Shown one piece after another: positions 1 to 7,734 of a DNA stretch of 64,000 nucleotides. Below the pieces are notes generated by a model that made no database searches, had not been told where the DNA came from, and saw nothing but the letters and a program-made list of their open reading frames with translations. The stretch is from contig NZ_QGDQ01000005.1 in NCBI RefSeq assembly GCF_003149145.1, forward strand, positions 62,001-126,000, read 5' to 3'. Origin of the DNA: Quadrisphaera granulorum (GTDB lineage: Bacteria; Actinomycetota; Actinomycetes; Actinomycetales; Quadrisphaeraceae). Every line of letters begins with the position of its first letter. Position 1 is the first letter of the stretch. The translations under genes were made by a program, and so were the position numbers.

Positions 1-2445
1 GCCGCGCGCGTCCAGCTGGCCGTCACGGCCGCGGTGCTCGTGGCGCTGCAAGCGGTGAGCTACTGGCTGGACAGGTACTCCACCCTCACCAACGTCCACG
101 ACAAGTTCGCGGGGGCCAGCTACACCGACGTCGCCGTCATCGTCCCTGCCCGCGGCATCCTCGCCATCGCAGCGCTCATCTGCGCCGTGCTCTTCATCGT
201 CACCGCCGTCCGCGGCGGATGGCGGTTCCCGGCGGTGGGCGTCGGTCTGCTCGTCGTCGTCGCCGTGGTGGCCGCGGGCATCGTGCCGGCCGTCGTGCAG
301 CGCCTGCAGGTCGCCCCGAACGAGCCTCAGGCCGAGGCCCCCTACATCCAGCACAACATCGCGGCGACGCGTGCAGCCTTCGGGCTGGACAAGACCCTCG
401 TCGAGCCCTACACGCCGAACACCGAGGGCGAGGCGGGCGCCCTGCGCTCCGACGCCGTCACCACGGCGAGCACGCGCATCCTCGACCCGGCCGTCGTCAG
501 CCCGACCTTCGCGCAGAACCAGCAGGTCCGTGGCTTCTACCAGTTCCCTGCCCCGCTCGACGTCGACAGGTACACCATCAACGGGCAGAGCCAGGACGTC
601 GTCGTCGCCGTCCGCGAGCTGCGGGCCTCCGGCATCAGCAACACCTCGTGGGTCAACACGCGCACCGCGTACACCCACGGCTACGGCCTGGTGGCCGCCG
701 CCGGCAACGACAAGCAGTCCAACGGCGAGCCCGTCTACCTCGAGGGTGGCATCCCGGCGTCCGGGTCGCTGCCCGACTACGAGCCGCGGATCTACTTCGG
801 CGAGAAGAGCCCGGAGTACTCCATCGTGGGCGGGCCTCCCGGCTCGAACCAGGAGATCGACTACCCCGACGACACCCAGCCGAACGGCGTGGCCCGGTAC
901 ACCTACACCGGTGACGGCGGCCCGAGCGTCGGCAACATCGTCGAGCGGGCGCTGTACGCCATCAAGTTCCGCGACGCGAACATCCTGCTGTCCTCCGCGG
1001 TCAACCCGCAGAGCCAGATCCTCTACGACCGGTCCCCCCGCGAGCGTGTGCAGAAGGTGGCTCCCTTCCTCACCCTCGACGGAGACCCGTTCCCGACCAT
1101 CGTCAACGGGCGCGTGCTGTGGGTCGTCGACGGGTACACCACCTCGGCGGAGTACCCGTACTCGCAGCCGCAGGTGCTGCAGGAGGCCACGGCCGACACG
1201 CTGACCACGCCCGCCGGCACCGTGGCGGCGCTGCCGCCGAACCAGGTGAACTACCTGCGGAACTCGGTCAAGGCCACCGTCGATGCCTACAGCGGTGAGG
1301 TGGTGCTGTACGCCTGGGACGAGAGCGACCCGGTGCTGCGCGCCTGGGACGGAGCCTTCCCCGGTGCGGTGAAGCCCTTGGCCGACATGAGCGGCGAGCT
1401 GATGTCGCACGTGCGCTACCCGGAGGACCTCTTCAAGGTCCAGCGCACCGTGATGGCCAGCTACCACGTGACCGACCCGGGCGCTTTCTACTCCCAGAAC
1501 GACTTCTGGCGTGTCCCGGCCGACCCGACGTCCGGCCCCCAGGCCGCCGCGGGGACAGCGACGGCGACGGCGGCGGCAGCCTCCCCGCAGAGCCCGGCGC
1601 AGCCGCCGTACTACCTGACGCTGCAGATGCCGAACCAGCCTCAGGCTTCGTTCTCGCTGACCTCGACGTTCATCCCCAGCAACAGGCAGGGTGAAGCGGC
1701 GCGGAACATCCTCACAGGCTTCCTCGCGGTGGACGCCGACGCCGGGAGCGCCGCGGGACAGAAGCGCGACGGCTACGGGCAGCTGCGCCTGCTGCAGCTG
1801 CCGACGGAGGGCACGGTCAACGGCCCCGGCCAGATCCAGAACGAGTTCAACACGAACCCGGAGGTCGGCTCCTTCCTCAACCTGCTCCGCCAGGGCGGGT
1901 CCTCGGTCCGCTACGGCAACCTCCTCACGCTGCCCGTCGGCGGCGGTCTGCTGTACGTCGAACCGGTCTACGTCCAGAGCACCGGTGAGACGGCCTACCC
2001 GACGCTGCGGAAGGTTCTCGTAGCCTTCGGCGACAACATCGGCTTCGCTGACACCCTCGACCAGGCGCTCGACCAGGTGTTCGGCGGTGACTCCGGCGTG
2101 GAGGCCCCGGACGCCGGGACGGGCGGAGAGAGCGTGCCAGGCACACCCGGCGCAGGCGGCACACCGGGCCAGACGCCGTCGCAGAGCCCCAGTGCGTCGT
2201 CGGGGCAGTCGCCCTCGTCGTCGTCCTCGTCGCCGCCGACGGGTGGCGCGACGACGGCGCCGCTGCCGGAGTCCGTCCGGCAGGCCCTCGAGCAGGCGGT
2301 GGCGGCCGAGGCCGACGCCCAGCGTGCGCTCCAGCAGGGCGACTTCGCCGCGTACGGCCAGGCGCAGGACCGGCTCAAGCAGGCGCTGGACCAGGCGGTG
2401 AAGGCCGAGCAGGCCACCACGGCGTCGCCGACGCCCACCGGCTGA
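1..2445 (+). CDS. UPF0182 family membrane protein, 5' end missing
   Basis: The reading frame is open from the first base, so the N-terminal membrane part lies outside the window. What remains starts with two hydrophobic segments (about residues 4-25 and 50-90), followed by a long extracytoplasmic domain rich in Tyr, Pro and Gly. It ends in a Gly/Ser/Pro linker and an Ala/Gln helix (about residues 740-800), the usual end of actinobacterial UPF0182 proteins. Full-length members are near 1000 residues. The role is unknown; an envelope function is only inferred from topology. A strong hairpin terminator follows. Family call from overall sequence character; function not assigned. Confidence 0.88.
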   Translation, partial: AARVQLAVTAAVLVALQAVSYWLDRYSTLTNVHDKFAGASYTDVAVIVPARGILAIAALICAVLFIVTAVRGGWRFPAVGVGLLVVVAVVAAGIVPAVVQRLQVAPNEPQAEAPYIQHNIAATRAAFGLDKTLVEPYTPNTEGEAGALRSDAVTTASTRILDPAVVSPTFAQNQQVRGFYQFPAPLDVDRYTINGQSQDVVVAVRELRASGISNTSWVNTRTAYTHGYGLVAAAGNDKQSNGEPVYLEGGIPASGSLPDYEPRIYFGEKSPEYSIVGGPPGSNQEIDYPDDTQPNGVARYTYTGDGGPSVGNIVERALYAIKFRDANILLSSAVNPQSQILYDRSPRERVQKVAPFLTLDGDPFPTIVNGRVLWVVDGYTTSAEYPYSQPQVLQEATADTLTTPAGTVAALPPNQVNYLRNSVKATVDAYSGEVVLYAWDESDPVLRAWDGAFPGAVKPLADMSGELMSHVRYPEDLFKVQRTVMASYHVTDPGAFYSQNDFWRVPADPTSGPQAAAGTATATAAAASPQSPAQPPYYLTLQMPNQPQASFSLTSTFIPSNRQGEAARNILTGFLAVDADAGSAAGQKRDGYGQLRLLQLPTEGTVNGPGQIQNEFNTNPEVGSFLNLLRQGGSSVRYGNLLTLPVGGGLLYVEPVYVQSTGETAYPTLRKVLVAFGDNIGFADTLDQALDQVFGGDSGVEAPDAGTGGESVPGTPGAGGTPGQTPSQSPSASSGQSPSSSSSSPPTGGATTAPLPESVRQALEQAVAAEADAQRALQQGDFAAYGQAQDRLKQALDQAVKAEQATTASPTPTG

Positions 2446-2488
2446 CCGGCTCACCGACAGCGCCCGGAGTTCCGGGCGTGCACCCGAA

Positions 2489-2524
2489 CGGGGTCCCCAC
2501 CGCACGCGGTGGGGACCCCGTTTT
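2489..2524 (+). terminator. Rho-independent terminator after the UPF0182 gene
   Basis: A perfect 14-bp stem (CGGGGTCCCCACCG) with a 4-nt loop is followed directly by TTTT. A second short hairpin (CGCCCGGA/TCCGGGCG) lies just before it at 2461-2478. Confidence 0.85.
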
Positions 2525-2563
2525 GGTGCCACGGCGCAGGTCGGGTAATGTTCTGTTCACCGA

Positions 2564-2640
2564 CGCGGGGTGGAGCAGCTCGGTAGCTCGCTGGGCTCAT
2601 AACCCAGAGGCCGCAGGTTCAAATCCTGCCCCCGCTACCA
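2564..2640 (+). tRNA. tRNA-fMet (CAT), initiator
   Basis: The 77 nt fold as a cloverleaf with anticodon CAT. Three G-C pairs (GGG/CCC) next to the anticodon loop and a mismatched first acceptor pair (C1 against T) are the marks of initiator tRNA. CCA is encoded. It stands alone between the UPF0182 and MFS genes. Confidence 0.96.
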
Positions 2641-2644
2641 CTGA

Positions 2645-2680
2645 CGAAGGCCGTCGATCCTCACGGATCGGCGGCCTTCG
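2645..2680 (+). terminator. Hairpin terminator of tRNA-fMet
   Basis: A 16-bp stem with one G-T wobble and loop TCAC starts four bases after the tRNA. The T stretch behind it is weak. The arms (CGAAGGCC/GGCCTTCG) resemble those of the hairpin after rsrA. Confidence 0.75.
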
Positions 2681-2698
2681 TGCTGTTCGGGAGGTGTC

Positions 2699-3910
2699 GT
2701 GGTCGCTGACCAGGGCTGGCGGCGGCGGACCGCCGCGGCGGCTTTCGCCTTCTGGGCCACGATGCTCGGCACCACGTTGCCGACGCCCCTGTACGGGCTC
2801 TACACGCAGCGCCTGGGCCTGACGGCCCTGCTGCAGACCACCGTGTTCGCCACCTACGCCGTCGGCGTCATCGTCGCGCTGATCAGCGCAGGGCAGGCCA
2901 GCGACAGGTTCGGCCGGCGCCCGGTGCTGGCCGTCGGCCTGGGGGCCGCCGCGGCGTCCGCCGTCGTCTTCCTCCTGCCGGTCTCGGTGCCCGGCCTGCT
3001 CACGGGGCGGGTGCTGTCGGGGCTGTCCGCGGGCCTGTTCACCGGTGCGGCCACCGCCCTCGTCGCCGAACTGGTGCCCCACAGTGCGGCGGGGAATCCA
3101 GCGGGGCGTTCGACGCGGACGGCGTCGCTCGTGGCCACCGCTGCGAACATCGGCGGACTCGGCTCGGGGCCGTTGCTCGCGGGCGCTGTCGCGCAGCTCG
3201 GGTGGGCGCCCCTGGTGGTGCCCTACGTGCTGCACCTGGTGCTGCTGGCGCTGGCCGGAGCGGCCCTCGCCGTCGTCCCCGAAACCGTGACCACCCCGCG
3301 GGCGCAGCGACCCCCGTGGCGGCCGCTGCGTCCGGCGGTGCCGCCGCAGACCCGTGCTGCCTTCGTGCCCGCGGCCGTGAGCGGCTTCGCGGGGTTCGCC
3401 TGCCTGGGGCTGTACTCCGCCGCCGAACCGCGCGTGCTGAGCCAGCTGCTGGGCGTCTCGGCGCCGCTGGCCGCCGGGGCGGTCGCCGCACTGATCTTCG
3501 CGGCCTCGGTCTCTGGTCAGGTGGTCACGGCCTCCCTGCCGCCGGCGCGCGTGCTGCCCGCTGGGTGTGCGGCACTGCTCGTGGGCACCGGACTGCTCGC
3601 CGCGAGCCTCGAGCTCGCGTCCCTGCCGCTGCTGCTGCTCGCCACGGTCGTGCTGGGCGCCGCGCAGGGGGCGTGCTTCCGTGCCGGGGTGGCCGAGGTC
3701 GGCGCCTCCGCCCCGCCGCAGCGGCGAGCCGAGGTGGTCTCCACGCTCTTCGTCGTCTTCTACGTGGCGATCTCCCTGCCCGTCGTCGGCGTCGGTGCGC
3801 TCGCCGACACCGCGGGCCTGCGCACCGCCGTCCTCGCCCTGGCGGGGCTGGTGAGCGTGCTCGCCGTGGCCGCGCTCGTGGTGCTCCTCACGCGTCGCCG
3901 CAGGGCTTGA
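2699..3910 (+). CDS. MFS family drug-type exporter
   Basis: 403 residues with twelve predicted hydrophobic segments, the usual size for a 12-TM major facilitator. The loop between segments 2 and 3 reads GQASDRFGRRPVLAVG, which is the MFS motif A pattern (GxxxDRxGRR). A likely role is proton-coupled export of a small compound; the substrate cannot be told. The GTG start has GGGAGG four bases upstream. The gene sits between the tRNA terminator and the sulfur riboswitch and appears to be a single unit. The C-terminus ends in a basic RRRRA tail facing the cytoplasm. Confidence 0.85.
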   Translation: MVADQGWRRRTAAAAFAFWATMLGTTLPTPLYGLYTQRLGLTALLQTTVFATYAVGVIVALISAGQASDRFGRRPVLAVGLGAAAASAVVFLLPVSVPGLLTGRVLSGLSAGLFTGAATALVAELVPHSAAGNPAGRSTRTASLVATAANIGGLGSGPLLAGAVAQLGWAPLVVPYVLHLVLLALAGAALAVVPETVTTPRAQRPPWRPLRPAVPPQTRAAFVPAAVSGFAGFACLGLYSAAEPRVLSQLLGVSAPLAAGAVAALIFAASVSGQVVTASLPPARVLPAGCAALLVGTGLLAASLELASLPLLLLATVVLGAAQGACFRAGVAEVGASAPPQRRAEVVSTLFVVFYVAISLPVVGVGALADTAGLRTAVLALAGLVSVLAVAALVVLLTRRRRA

Positions 3911-3944
3911 CCCGCGCGGGGCGTTGTCCCTACGGTGATCCTCG

Positions 3945-4064
3945 TCGGTCATGAGTGGCAGCGACAAGCCCTGGCTCGCTGTCCAGCAACCCCCCATTCG
4001 CGGCGGGGTGCTCCAGGTGAAGACCGGGCAGGACGCAGCCGTGATCCTGTCAGCGCGAGACCCC
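3945..4064 (+). promoter_or_regulatory. SAM-IV type S-adenosylmethionine riboswitch
   Basis: The stretch has the actinobacterial SAM-IV core: GGTCATGAGTGGCAGCGAC, then CTCGCTGTCCAGCAACC, GGGGTGCTCCAGGTGA and AGACC. P1 is GGTC (3947-3950) with GACC (4022-4025). P2 is TGGCAGCG with CGCTGTCCA. A downstream P5-like helix can form between CAGGA (4029-4033) and TCCTG (4045-4049). The same TCCTGTC can instead pair with GACAGGA (4075-4081), which covers the ribosome binding site of the leader ORF. This suggests a switch acting on translation. Which form SAM favours is not decided from sequence. It lies ahead of a sulfur-scavenging gene, as expected. Confidence 0.88.
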
Positions 4065-4087
4065 ACAGGGGTCGGACAGGAGCTCTC

Positions 4088-4177
4088 ATGAGCCTTCCGC
4101 AGTGCACGCACGAGGCCTTCACCCGGCGTCTCGTGGTCGACCTCGCCCGGACGGCGTCGGCGCGCTGTCGCGCCTGA
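4088..4177 (+). CDS. Actinobacterial sulfur-type leader peptide (29 aa)
   Basis: ATG with AGGAG five bases upstream opens a 29-codon frame. The sequence TRRLVVDLARTASARCRA matches the small 'putative leader peptide' family of actinobacteria, with its pattern RR-x-VDL-x-R-x-x-SA-x-C. Members sit ahead of cysteine, methionine and sulfonate uptake or assimilation genes. Its ribosome binding site is inside the switching helix of the riboswitch, and a pair of competing hairpins follows it, so it probably senses translation as an attenuator. Two Cys codons (positions 6 and 27) may be the sensing codons; this is inference. Confidence 0.75.
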   Translation: MSLPQCTHEAFTRRLVVDLARTASARCRA

Positions 4178-4183
4178 CGCACT

Positions 4184-4214
4184 CCAGCGGGCAGCCCCGC
4201 TGGTAGCCCGCTGG
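4184..4214 (+). promoter_or_regulatory. Two competing hairpins, attenuator-like
   Basis: CCAGCGGG (4184-4191) can pair either with CCGCTGG (4197-4203) or with CCCGCTGG (4207-4214), but not both. The site starts seven bases after the leader peptide stop and is about 90 bases before the monooxygenase start. This is the layout of a translation-coupled attenuator. There is no clear T tract. Confidence 0.5.
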
Positions 4215-4302
4215 TGATTCCGCTCTCGCGGAGCCAGCCGCACGTTCACCGTCGACCACCCCGTGGCGCACGCCTGCGCCCTTGACGACCCCGGAGCACG
4301 AG

Positions 4303-5667
4303 ATGACCCTCCTCAGCGACCCCACGACCACCCCTGACACCCGTTCTGACACCGGTCCGGCCGCCCGGCCTGCCGCCCGGTCGGACCTCGCCGACGGCAG
4401 CCGCCGCGACGGTGCCGGCGGCCCCCGGCCCGCCATCGGCCACCTGCTCGCCGGTGCCGAGCACTGGCGGAAGACCGGCCGTCCCCGCGACGCCGCCGGC
4501 TGGCTGCTGCGTGCCGAGGACGTCGCGGCCCAGTTGCGCCGCGGCGCCGTCGAGAGGGACCGCGCCGGCGGTCACCCCCGCGAGGAGGTCGATCTGCTCA
4601 AGGCTTCCGGCCTGGTGACCCTGCTCGGACCCCAAGAGCACGGTGGCGCCGGTCAGACCTGGGACACCGCGCTGCGCGTCGTACGGACCGTGGCCCGCGG
4701 CGACGGCTCGATCGGCCAGCTCCTCGGCTACCACTACCTGTGGGCGTGGGCCGCGCGCCTGGTCGGCACAGAAGAGCAGATCGCCGCCGTCGAAGAGCTC
4801 TACACCCGCGGCGAGCTGTTCTTCGGCGGCGCGGTCAACCCCCGCGACGGCGACCTCGTCATCACCGAGGACGGCGACGAGCTGGTCTTCCACGGCCGCA
4901 AGTCGTTCTCCACGGGCGGGGTCGTCTCCGACCTCACCGTGCTGGAGGGCGTCATCGACGGCACGGACACCCACGTCTTCGCCATCGTCCCCACCGACCA
5001 GCCCGGCATCGCCTTCGCCGACGACTGGGACAACCTCGGCCAGCGGCTCACCGAGAGCGGCTCGGTGCGCATCGACGGGGTGCGCGTGCCCTGGGCCGCG
5101 GCGGCGGGCTTCGTGAACCGGGCGTTCCAGCCGCTCACCTACAACACCCTGAACGTGCCGACCATCCAGATCGTCTTCGCCAACTTCTACCTGGGCATCG
5201 CCCAGGGGGCGCTCGACCGCGCCGCGGAGTACACCCGCACCACCACCCGCGCGTGGCCCTACGGCGGTGACAACAAGGACCACGCCACCGAGGAGTGGTA
5301 CGTGCTCGAGGGCTACGGCGAGCTCGCCACCAAGCTGTGGGCCGACGAGGCGCTGCTGGACGCCGTCGGCGCCGAGGCCAGCGCGGTGCTCCACGCACCG
5401 CGCGACGAGCTCACCGAGCGCCGGCGCGGGGAACTCGCAGTACGGATCGCGGCGGCCAAGGTCCGCGCCGTCGAGGACGGGCTGGACGTCGCCACGAAGG
5501 TGTTCGAGCTGACGGGTGCCCGGGCCAGCGCCAACCACGTCGGCCTGGACGTCCACTGGCGCAACCTGCGCACCCACAGCCTCCACGACCCGCTGCCGTA
5601 CAAGAAGCGGGAGGTCGGCAGCTTCGCGCTGCTCGACGAGGTGCCCGAGCCCACCTGGTACACGTGA
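4303..5667 (+). CDS. SfnB/DszC-like FMNH2-dependent monooxygenase (acyl-CoA dehydrogenase fold)
   Basis: 454 residues with the acyl-CoA dehydrogenase fold: helical N-terminal domain, beta middle domain (about residues 155-260, with the FSTGGVVSDL stretch near the flavin) and C-terminal helical bundle. Overall it resembles the SfnB/DszC/TdsC branch, which uses reduced flavin and O2 on organosulfur compounds, rather than true acyl-CoA dehydrogenases. Start ATG 4303 is chosen because GGAG lies six bases upstream; a TTG at 4282 is less likely. The SAM riboswitch and leader peptide in front strongly support a role in sulfur acquisition. No flavin reductase or transporter is next to it. Exact substrate unknown. 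Confidence 0.82.
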   Translation: MTLLSDPTTTPDTRSDTGPAARPAARSDLADGSRRDGAGGPRPAIGHLLAGAEHWRKTGRPRDAAGWLLRAEDVAAQLRRGAVERDRAGGHPREEVDLLKASGLVTLLGPQEHGGAGQTWDTALRVVRTVARGDGSIGQLLGYHYLWAWAARLVGTEEQIAAVEELYTRGELFFGGAVNPRDGDLVITEDGDELVFHGRKSFSTGGVVSDLTVLEGVIDGTDTHVFAIVPTDQPGIAFADDWDNLGQRLTESGSVRIDGVRVPWAAAAGFVNRAFQPLTYNTLNVPTIQIVFANFYLGIAQGALDRAAEYTRTTTRAWPYGGDNKDHATEEWYVLEGYGELATKLWADEALLDAVGAEASAVLHAPRDELTERRRGELAVRIAAAKVRAVEDGLDVATKVFELTGARASANHVGLDVHWRNLRTHSLHDPLPYKKREVGSFALLDEVPEPTWYT

Positions 5668-5701
5668 TCAGCTGAGGGCATCGGGCGCCGATCTGGCGGA
5701 T

Positions 5702-5740
5702 CCGCGGCGGGCGGGCTCGTACCGAGCCTGCCCGCCGCGG
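5702..5740 (+). terminator. Bidirectional hairpin between convergent genes
   Basis: An 18-bp stem with one G-T wobble and a 3-nt loop (TAC) lies between the monooxygenase stop and the hisN stop. No T tract, but the position and strength fit termination for both strands. Confidence 0.65.
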
Positions 5741-5755
5741 CGCGCGCGGAGGACG

Positions 5756-6544
5756 TCAGCGGCGCTGCAGCAGTCCCAGCACCTCGTCGTGCAGCAGGCC
5801 GTTCGTGGCCACCGCGTTGCCCCCGTGCGGGCCGTCCACGCCGTCCAACGAGGTGAACCGGCCGCCCGCCTCGGTGACCACCGGCACGAGGGCGGCCATG
5901 TCGTAGAGCTCCAGCTCGGGCTCGCACGCGATGTCGGCGGCGCCCTCGGCGACCAGCACGTAGCTCCAGAAGTCGCCGTAGCCGCGGGTGCGCCACACCT
6001 TCTTCGTGAGGTCGAGGAAGCCCTCCAGGCGCCCCGCCTCCTCCCACTCCCAGATCTCGGAGTGGCTCAGGCTGGCGTCGCCGAGGGCGGAGACCTGGGA
6101 GACCTGCAGTCGCTTCGCGGAGGACAGTCGCGGGCCCGTGTAGGCCCCGGTGCCCTGCGCCGCCCACCAGCGGCGGTTCAGCGCCGGCGCGGAGACCACG
6201 CCGAGCACGGGCACGCCGTCGTCCAGGAGGGCGATGAGGGTGGCCCACACCGGAACGCCGCGCACGAAGTTCTTCGTCCCGTCGATCGGGTCGACCACCC
6301 ACTGCCGCCCCGAGGAGCCGCGGTTGGTGCCGCTCTCCTCCCCGACGAAGCCGTCGCGGCTGCGTGTGCGGCTCAGCTGAGACCTGACGATCTCCTCCGC
6401 GGCACGGTCCGCGTCGGTCACGGGCGTCAGGTCGGGCTTCGTGTCGACCACGAGGTCGCGGGCCTTGAAGCGGGTGGAGGTGAGGTTGTCCACGGCGTCG
6501 GCGATGACGTGCGCGAGCCTCAGGTCGTCGTCATAACCGGGCAC
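5756..6544 (-). CDS. hisN: Histidinol-phosphatase, inositol monophosphatase family
   Basis: 262 residues. Metal and phosphate motifs of the IMPase fold are present: GEESG (about residue 70), [12 protein letters not shown] (about 86-98) and the C-terminal WDxAA-type stretch as [15 protein letters not shown]. The high likeness to actinobacterial HisN (for example [25 protein letters not shown]) supports dephosphorylation of histidinol phosphate in histidine biosynthesis. GTG 6544 is chosen: TACGGT lies seven bases upstream, fitting a leaderless start. GTG 6553 is an alternative. hisN near aroA, rsgA and sigR is a known actinobacterial neighbourhood. Confidence 0.9.
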   Translation of the reverse strand: MPGYDDDLRLAHVIADAVDNLTSTRFKARDLVVDTKPDLTPVTDADRAAEEIVRSQLSRTRSRDGFVGEESGTNRGSSGRQWVVDPIDGTKNFVRGVPVWATLIALLDDGVPVLGVVSAPALNRRWWAAQGTGAYTGPRLSSAKRLQVSQVSALGDASLSHSEIWEWEEAGRLEGFLDLTKKVWRTRGYGDFWSYVLVAEGAADIACEPELELYDMAALVPVVTEAGGRFTSLDGVDGPHGGNAVATNGLLHDEVLGLLQRR

Positions 6545-6551
6545 ATCTCGC

Positions 6552-6574
6552 ACCGTAGCGGTCGCTCCTACCCT
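6552..6574. promoter_or_regulatory. Divergent leaderless promoters of hisN and the DUF2087 gene
   Basis: Minus strand: TACGGT (6557-6552), seven bases before GTG 6544. Plus strand: TACCCT (6569-6574), seven bases before GTG 6582. The two -10 boxes are only 11 bases apart, so the two polymerases would block each other. Confidence 0.6.
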
Positions 6575-6581
6575 GGGAGGC

Positions 6582-6938
6582 GTGGTCTGGGCACCTCGCG
6601 GCAGTGAGAGCGGGAGCAGCAGCGGCAGCACCGACGGCGCTATTGGCGAGCCGTTGCAGCAGGCGCTGGAGCGGCGCGACAAGGTGCTGCGGGCCTTCCT
6701 CGGCGACGACGGGCGCCTCACCGCGATCCCCGCCAAGCGCGCGAAGCGCCTCGTGGTGCTCGACCTCATCGCCAGGGTCTTCGAGCCGGGGGAGCGGTAC
6801 CCGGAGCTCGAGGTCAACGCGCTGCTGCGGGCCTTCCACAACGACGTCGCCGCGCTGCGCCGCTACCTCGTCGACGAGGGCTTCCTCGACAGGGCCGAGG
6901 GCGTCTACTGGCGCACCGGCGGTTCCGTCGACCTCTGA
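6582..6938 (+). CDS. DUF2087 domain protein
   Basis: 118 residues. After a Gly/Ser-rich tail of about 25 residues, residues 30-113 are a DUF2087 domain: [53 protein letters not shown] and a final VYWR. The fold is thought to be winged-helix-like, and the domain is sometimes joined to ArsR-type regulators, so nucleic acid binding is possible. The function is unknown. The start is leaderless (TACCCT seven bases upstream); the GGGAGG just before GTG is too close to act as a ribosome binding site. Confidence 0.8.
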   Translation: MVWAPRGSESGSSSGSTDGAIGEPLQQALERRDKVLRAFLGDDGRLTAIPAKRAKRLVVLDLIARVFEPGERYPELEVNALLRAFHNDVAALRRYLVDEGFLDRAEGVYWRTGGSVDL

Positions 6939-6974
6939 CATCCCGCTGGCAACCCTGGGGTCAACCCCTGCGGC

Positions 6975-7020
6975 GATCATGGACTTCCCGAGCAGTTTCA
7001 GGCCGTGATCATGGACTTCC
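6975..7020. repeat. Two direct copies of GATCATGGACTTCC
   Basis: The 14-mer occurs at 6975-6988 and 7007-7020, a 32-base period, in the 98-base gap before the next gene. It shares GATCATGG with the long palindromes at 7676-7729 and 31153-31209, so these may be half elements of that family. Confidence 0.6.
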
Positions 7021-7024
7021 GGAA

Positions 7025-7030
7025 CAGGAT
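7025..7030 (+). promoter_or_regulatory. -10 box (CAGGAT) for the gene at 7037
   Basis: CAGGAT ends six bases before GTG 7037, consistent with a leaderless transcript. Confidence 0.45.
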
Positions 7031-7036
7031 CGGACG

Positions 7037-7681
7037 GTGCCGCTGCAGCCCTACGCCGCCAGCCCCGCCCGTCGGGCTCGCCAGCTGACTGCTGACGTCG
7101 CCGTCCTGCTCTGGGCGGTGGCCTGCGCGGTGACCGGAGTGGTGGTGCACGGCGCCGTCGTGGCCCTCGCCGACCCGGCTCGTTCGCTCGCGCAGGGCGC
7201 CGGCGGGTTGCGCGACCAGCTCGGCGGCGCGGCCGATGCCGCCGGCAAGGTGCCGCTGGTCGGAGACCGTCTGTCCGCCCCGCTCGACGGCGCCAGCGGC
7301 TCCGCGGACGACCTCGCCACCGCCGGACTGGACCTGGCGACGACGATCGGCCACCTCGCCGCCGTGCTCGGGCTCGCCGTGGCAGTGCTGCCGGTCCTGC
7401 TCGTGGTGGCCCTCTGGCTGCCGGCGCGGTGGCGCTTCGCCCGGCGTGCCGGTGCGGCGAGAGCCTGGCTGGACGACGCCACTGCGACCCCCGGCCCCAC
7501 CGCGCGCAGTCGCACCGAGCTGCTGGCTTGGCGCGCCCTGGTGAACCAGCCCCTCGGCACGCTGGCGTCCGTCAGCTCCGACCCGCTGGCCGACCTGCGC
7601 GGCGGTGATCCTCGGATCACGGCGGCGCTGGCCGCACTCGAACGCCGCTCCCTGGGACTGCCCCCGTACCCCCGGCCGTGA
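7037..7681 (+). CDS. Membrane protein of unknown function
   Basis: 214 residues, not recognised as a named family. Two strong hydrophobic segments are seen, at about residues 17-40 and 111-135. Between them is an Ala/Gly/Asp-rich outer region of about 70 residues; a mainly cytoplasmic C-terminal tail follows the basic stop ARWRFARRAG. The tail is arginine- and leucine-rich and ends in LPPYPRP. GTG 7037 is taken because CAGGAT lies six bases upstream. The stop codon is inside the long palindrome that also ends rsgA from the other side. No evidence for function beyond a membrane location. Confidence 0.7.
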   Translation: MPLQPYAASPARRARQLTADVAVLLWAVACAVTGVVVHGAVVALADPARSLAQGAGGLRDQLGGAADAAGKVPLVGDRLSAPLDGASGSADDLATAGLDLATTIGHLAAVLGLAVAVLPVLLVVALWLPARWRFARRAGAARAWLDDATATPGPTARSRTELLAWRALVNQPLGTLASVSSDPLADLRGGDPRITAALAALERRSLGLPPYPRP

Positions 7682-7729
7682 TCATGGGCCTCCGCCACCC
7701 CGGGAGGTGGCGGAGGCCCATGATCACGG
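7676..7729. repeat. Long palindrome, GATCATGG family, copy 1
   Basis: A 24-bp perfect stem with a 6-nt loop. The arms start CCGTGATCATGGGC and continue through CTCCGCCACC. It lies between the convergent membrane-protein and rsgA genes and contains the stop codon of the former. A second copy with the same core is at 31153-31209, also between convergent genes, so it probably works as a two-way terminator. Confidence 0.8.
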
Positions 7730-7734
7730 AGGGG

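Noticed and set aside
2478-2822. Open frame across tRNA-fMet and the start of the MFS gene
   Set aside because: It reads through the terminator and the tRNA and has no family likeness.
3935-4177. Longer 80-codon frame through the riboswitch
   Set aside because: It would start inside the aptamer; the ATG at 4088 with AGGAG gives the known leader peptide.
2597-4249. Long minus-strand open frame opposite the MFS gene
   Set aside because: An Arg/Gly-rich shadow typical of very high GC; it would also cover tRNA-fMet and the riboswitch.
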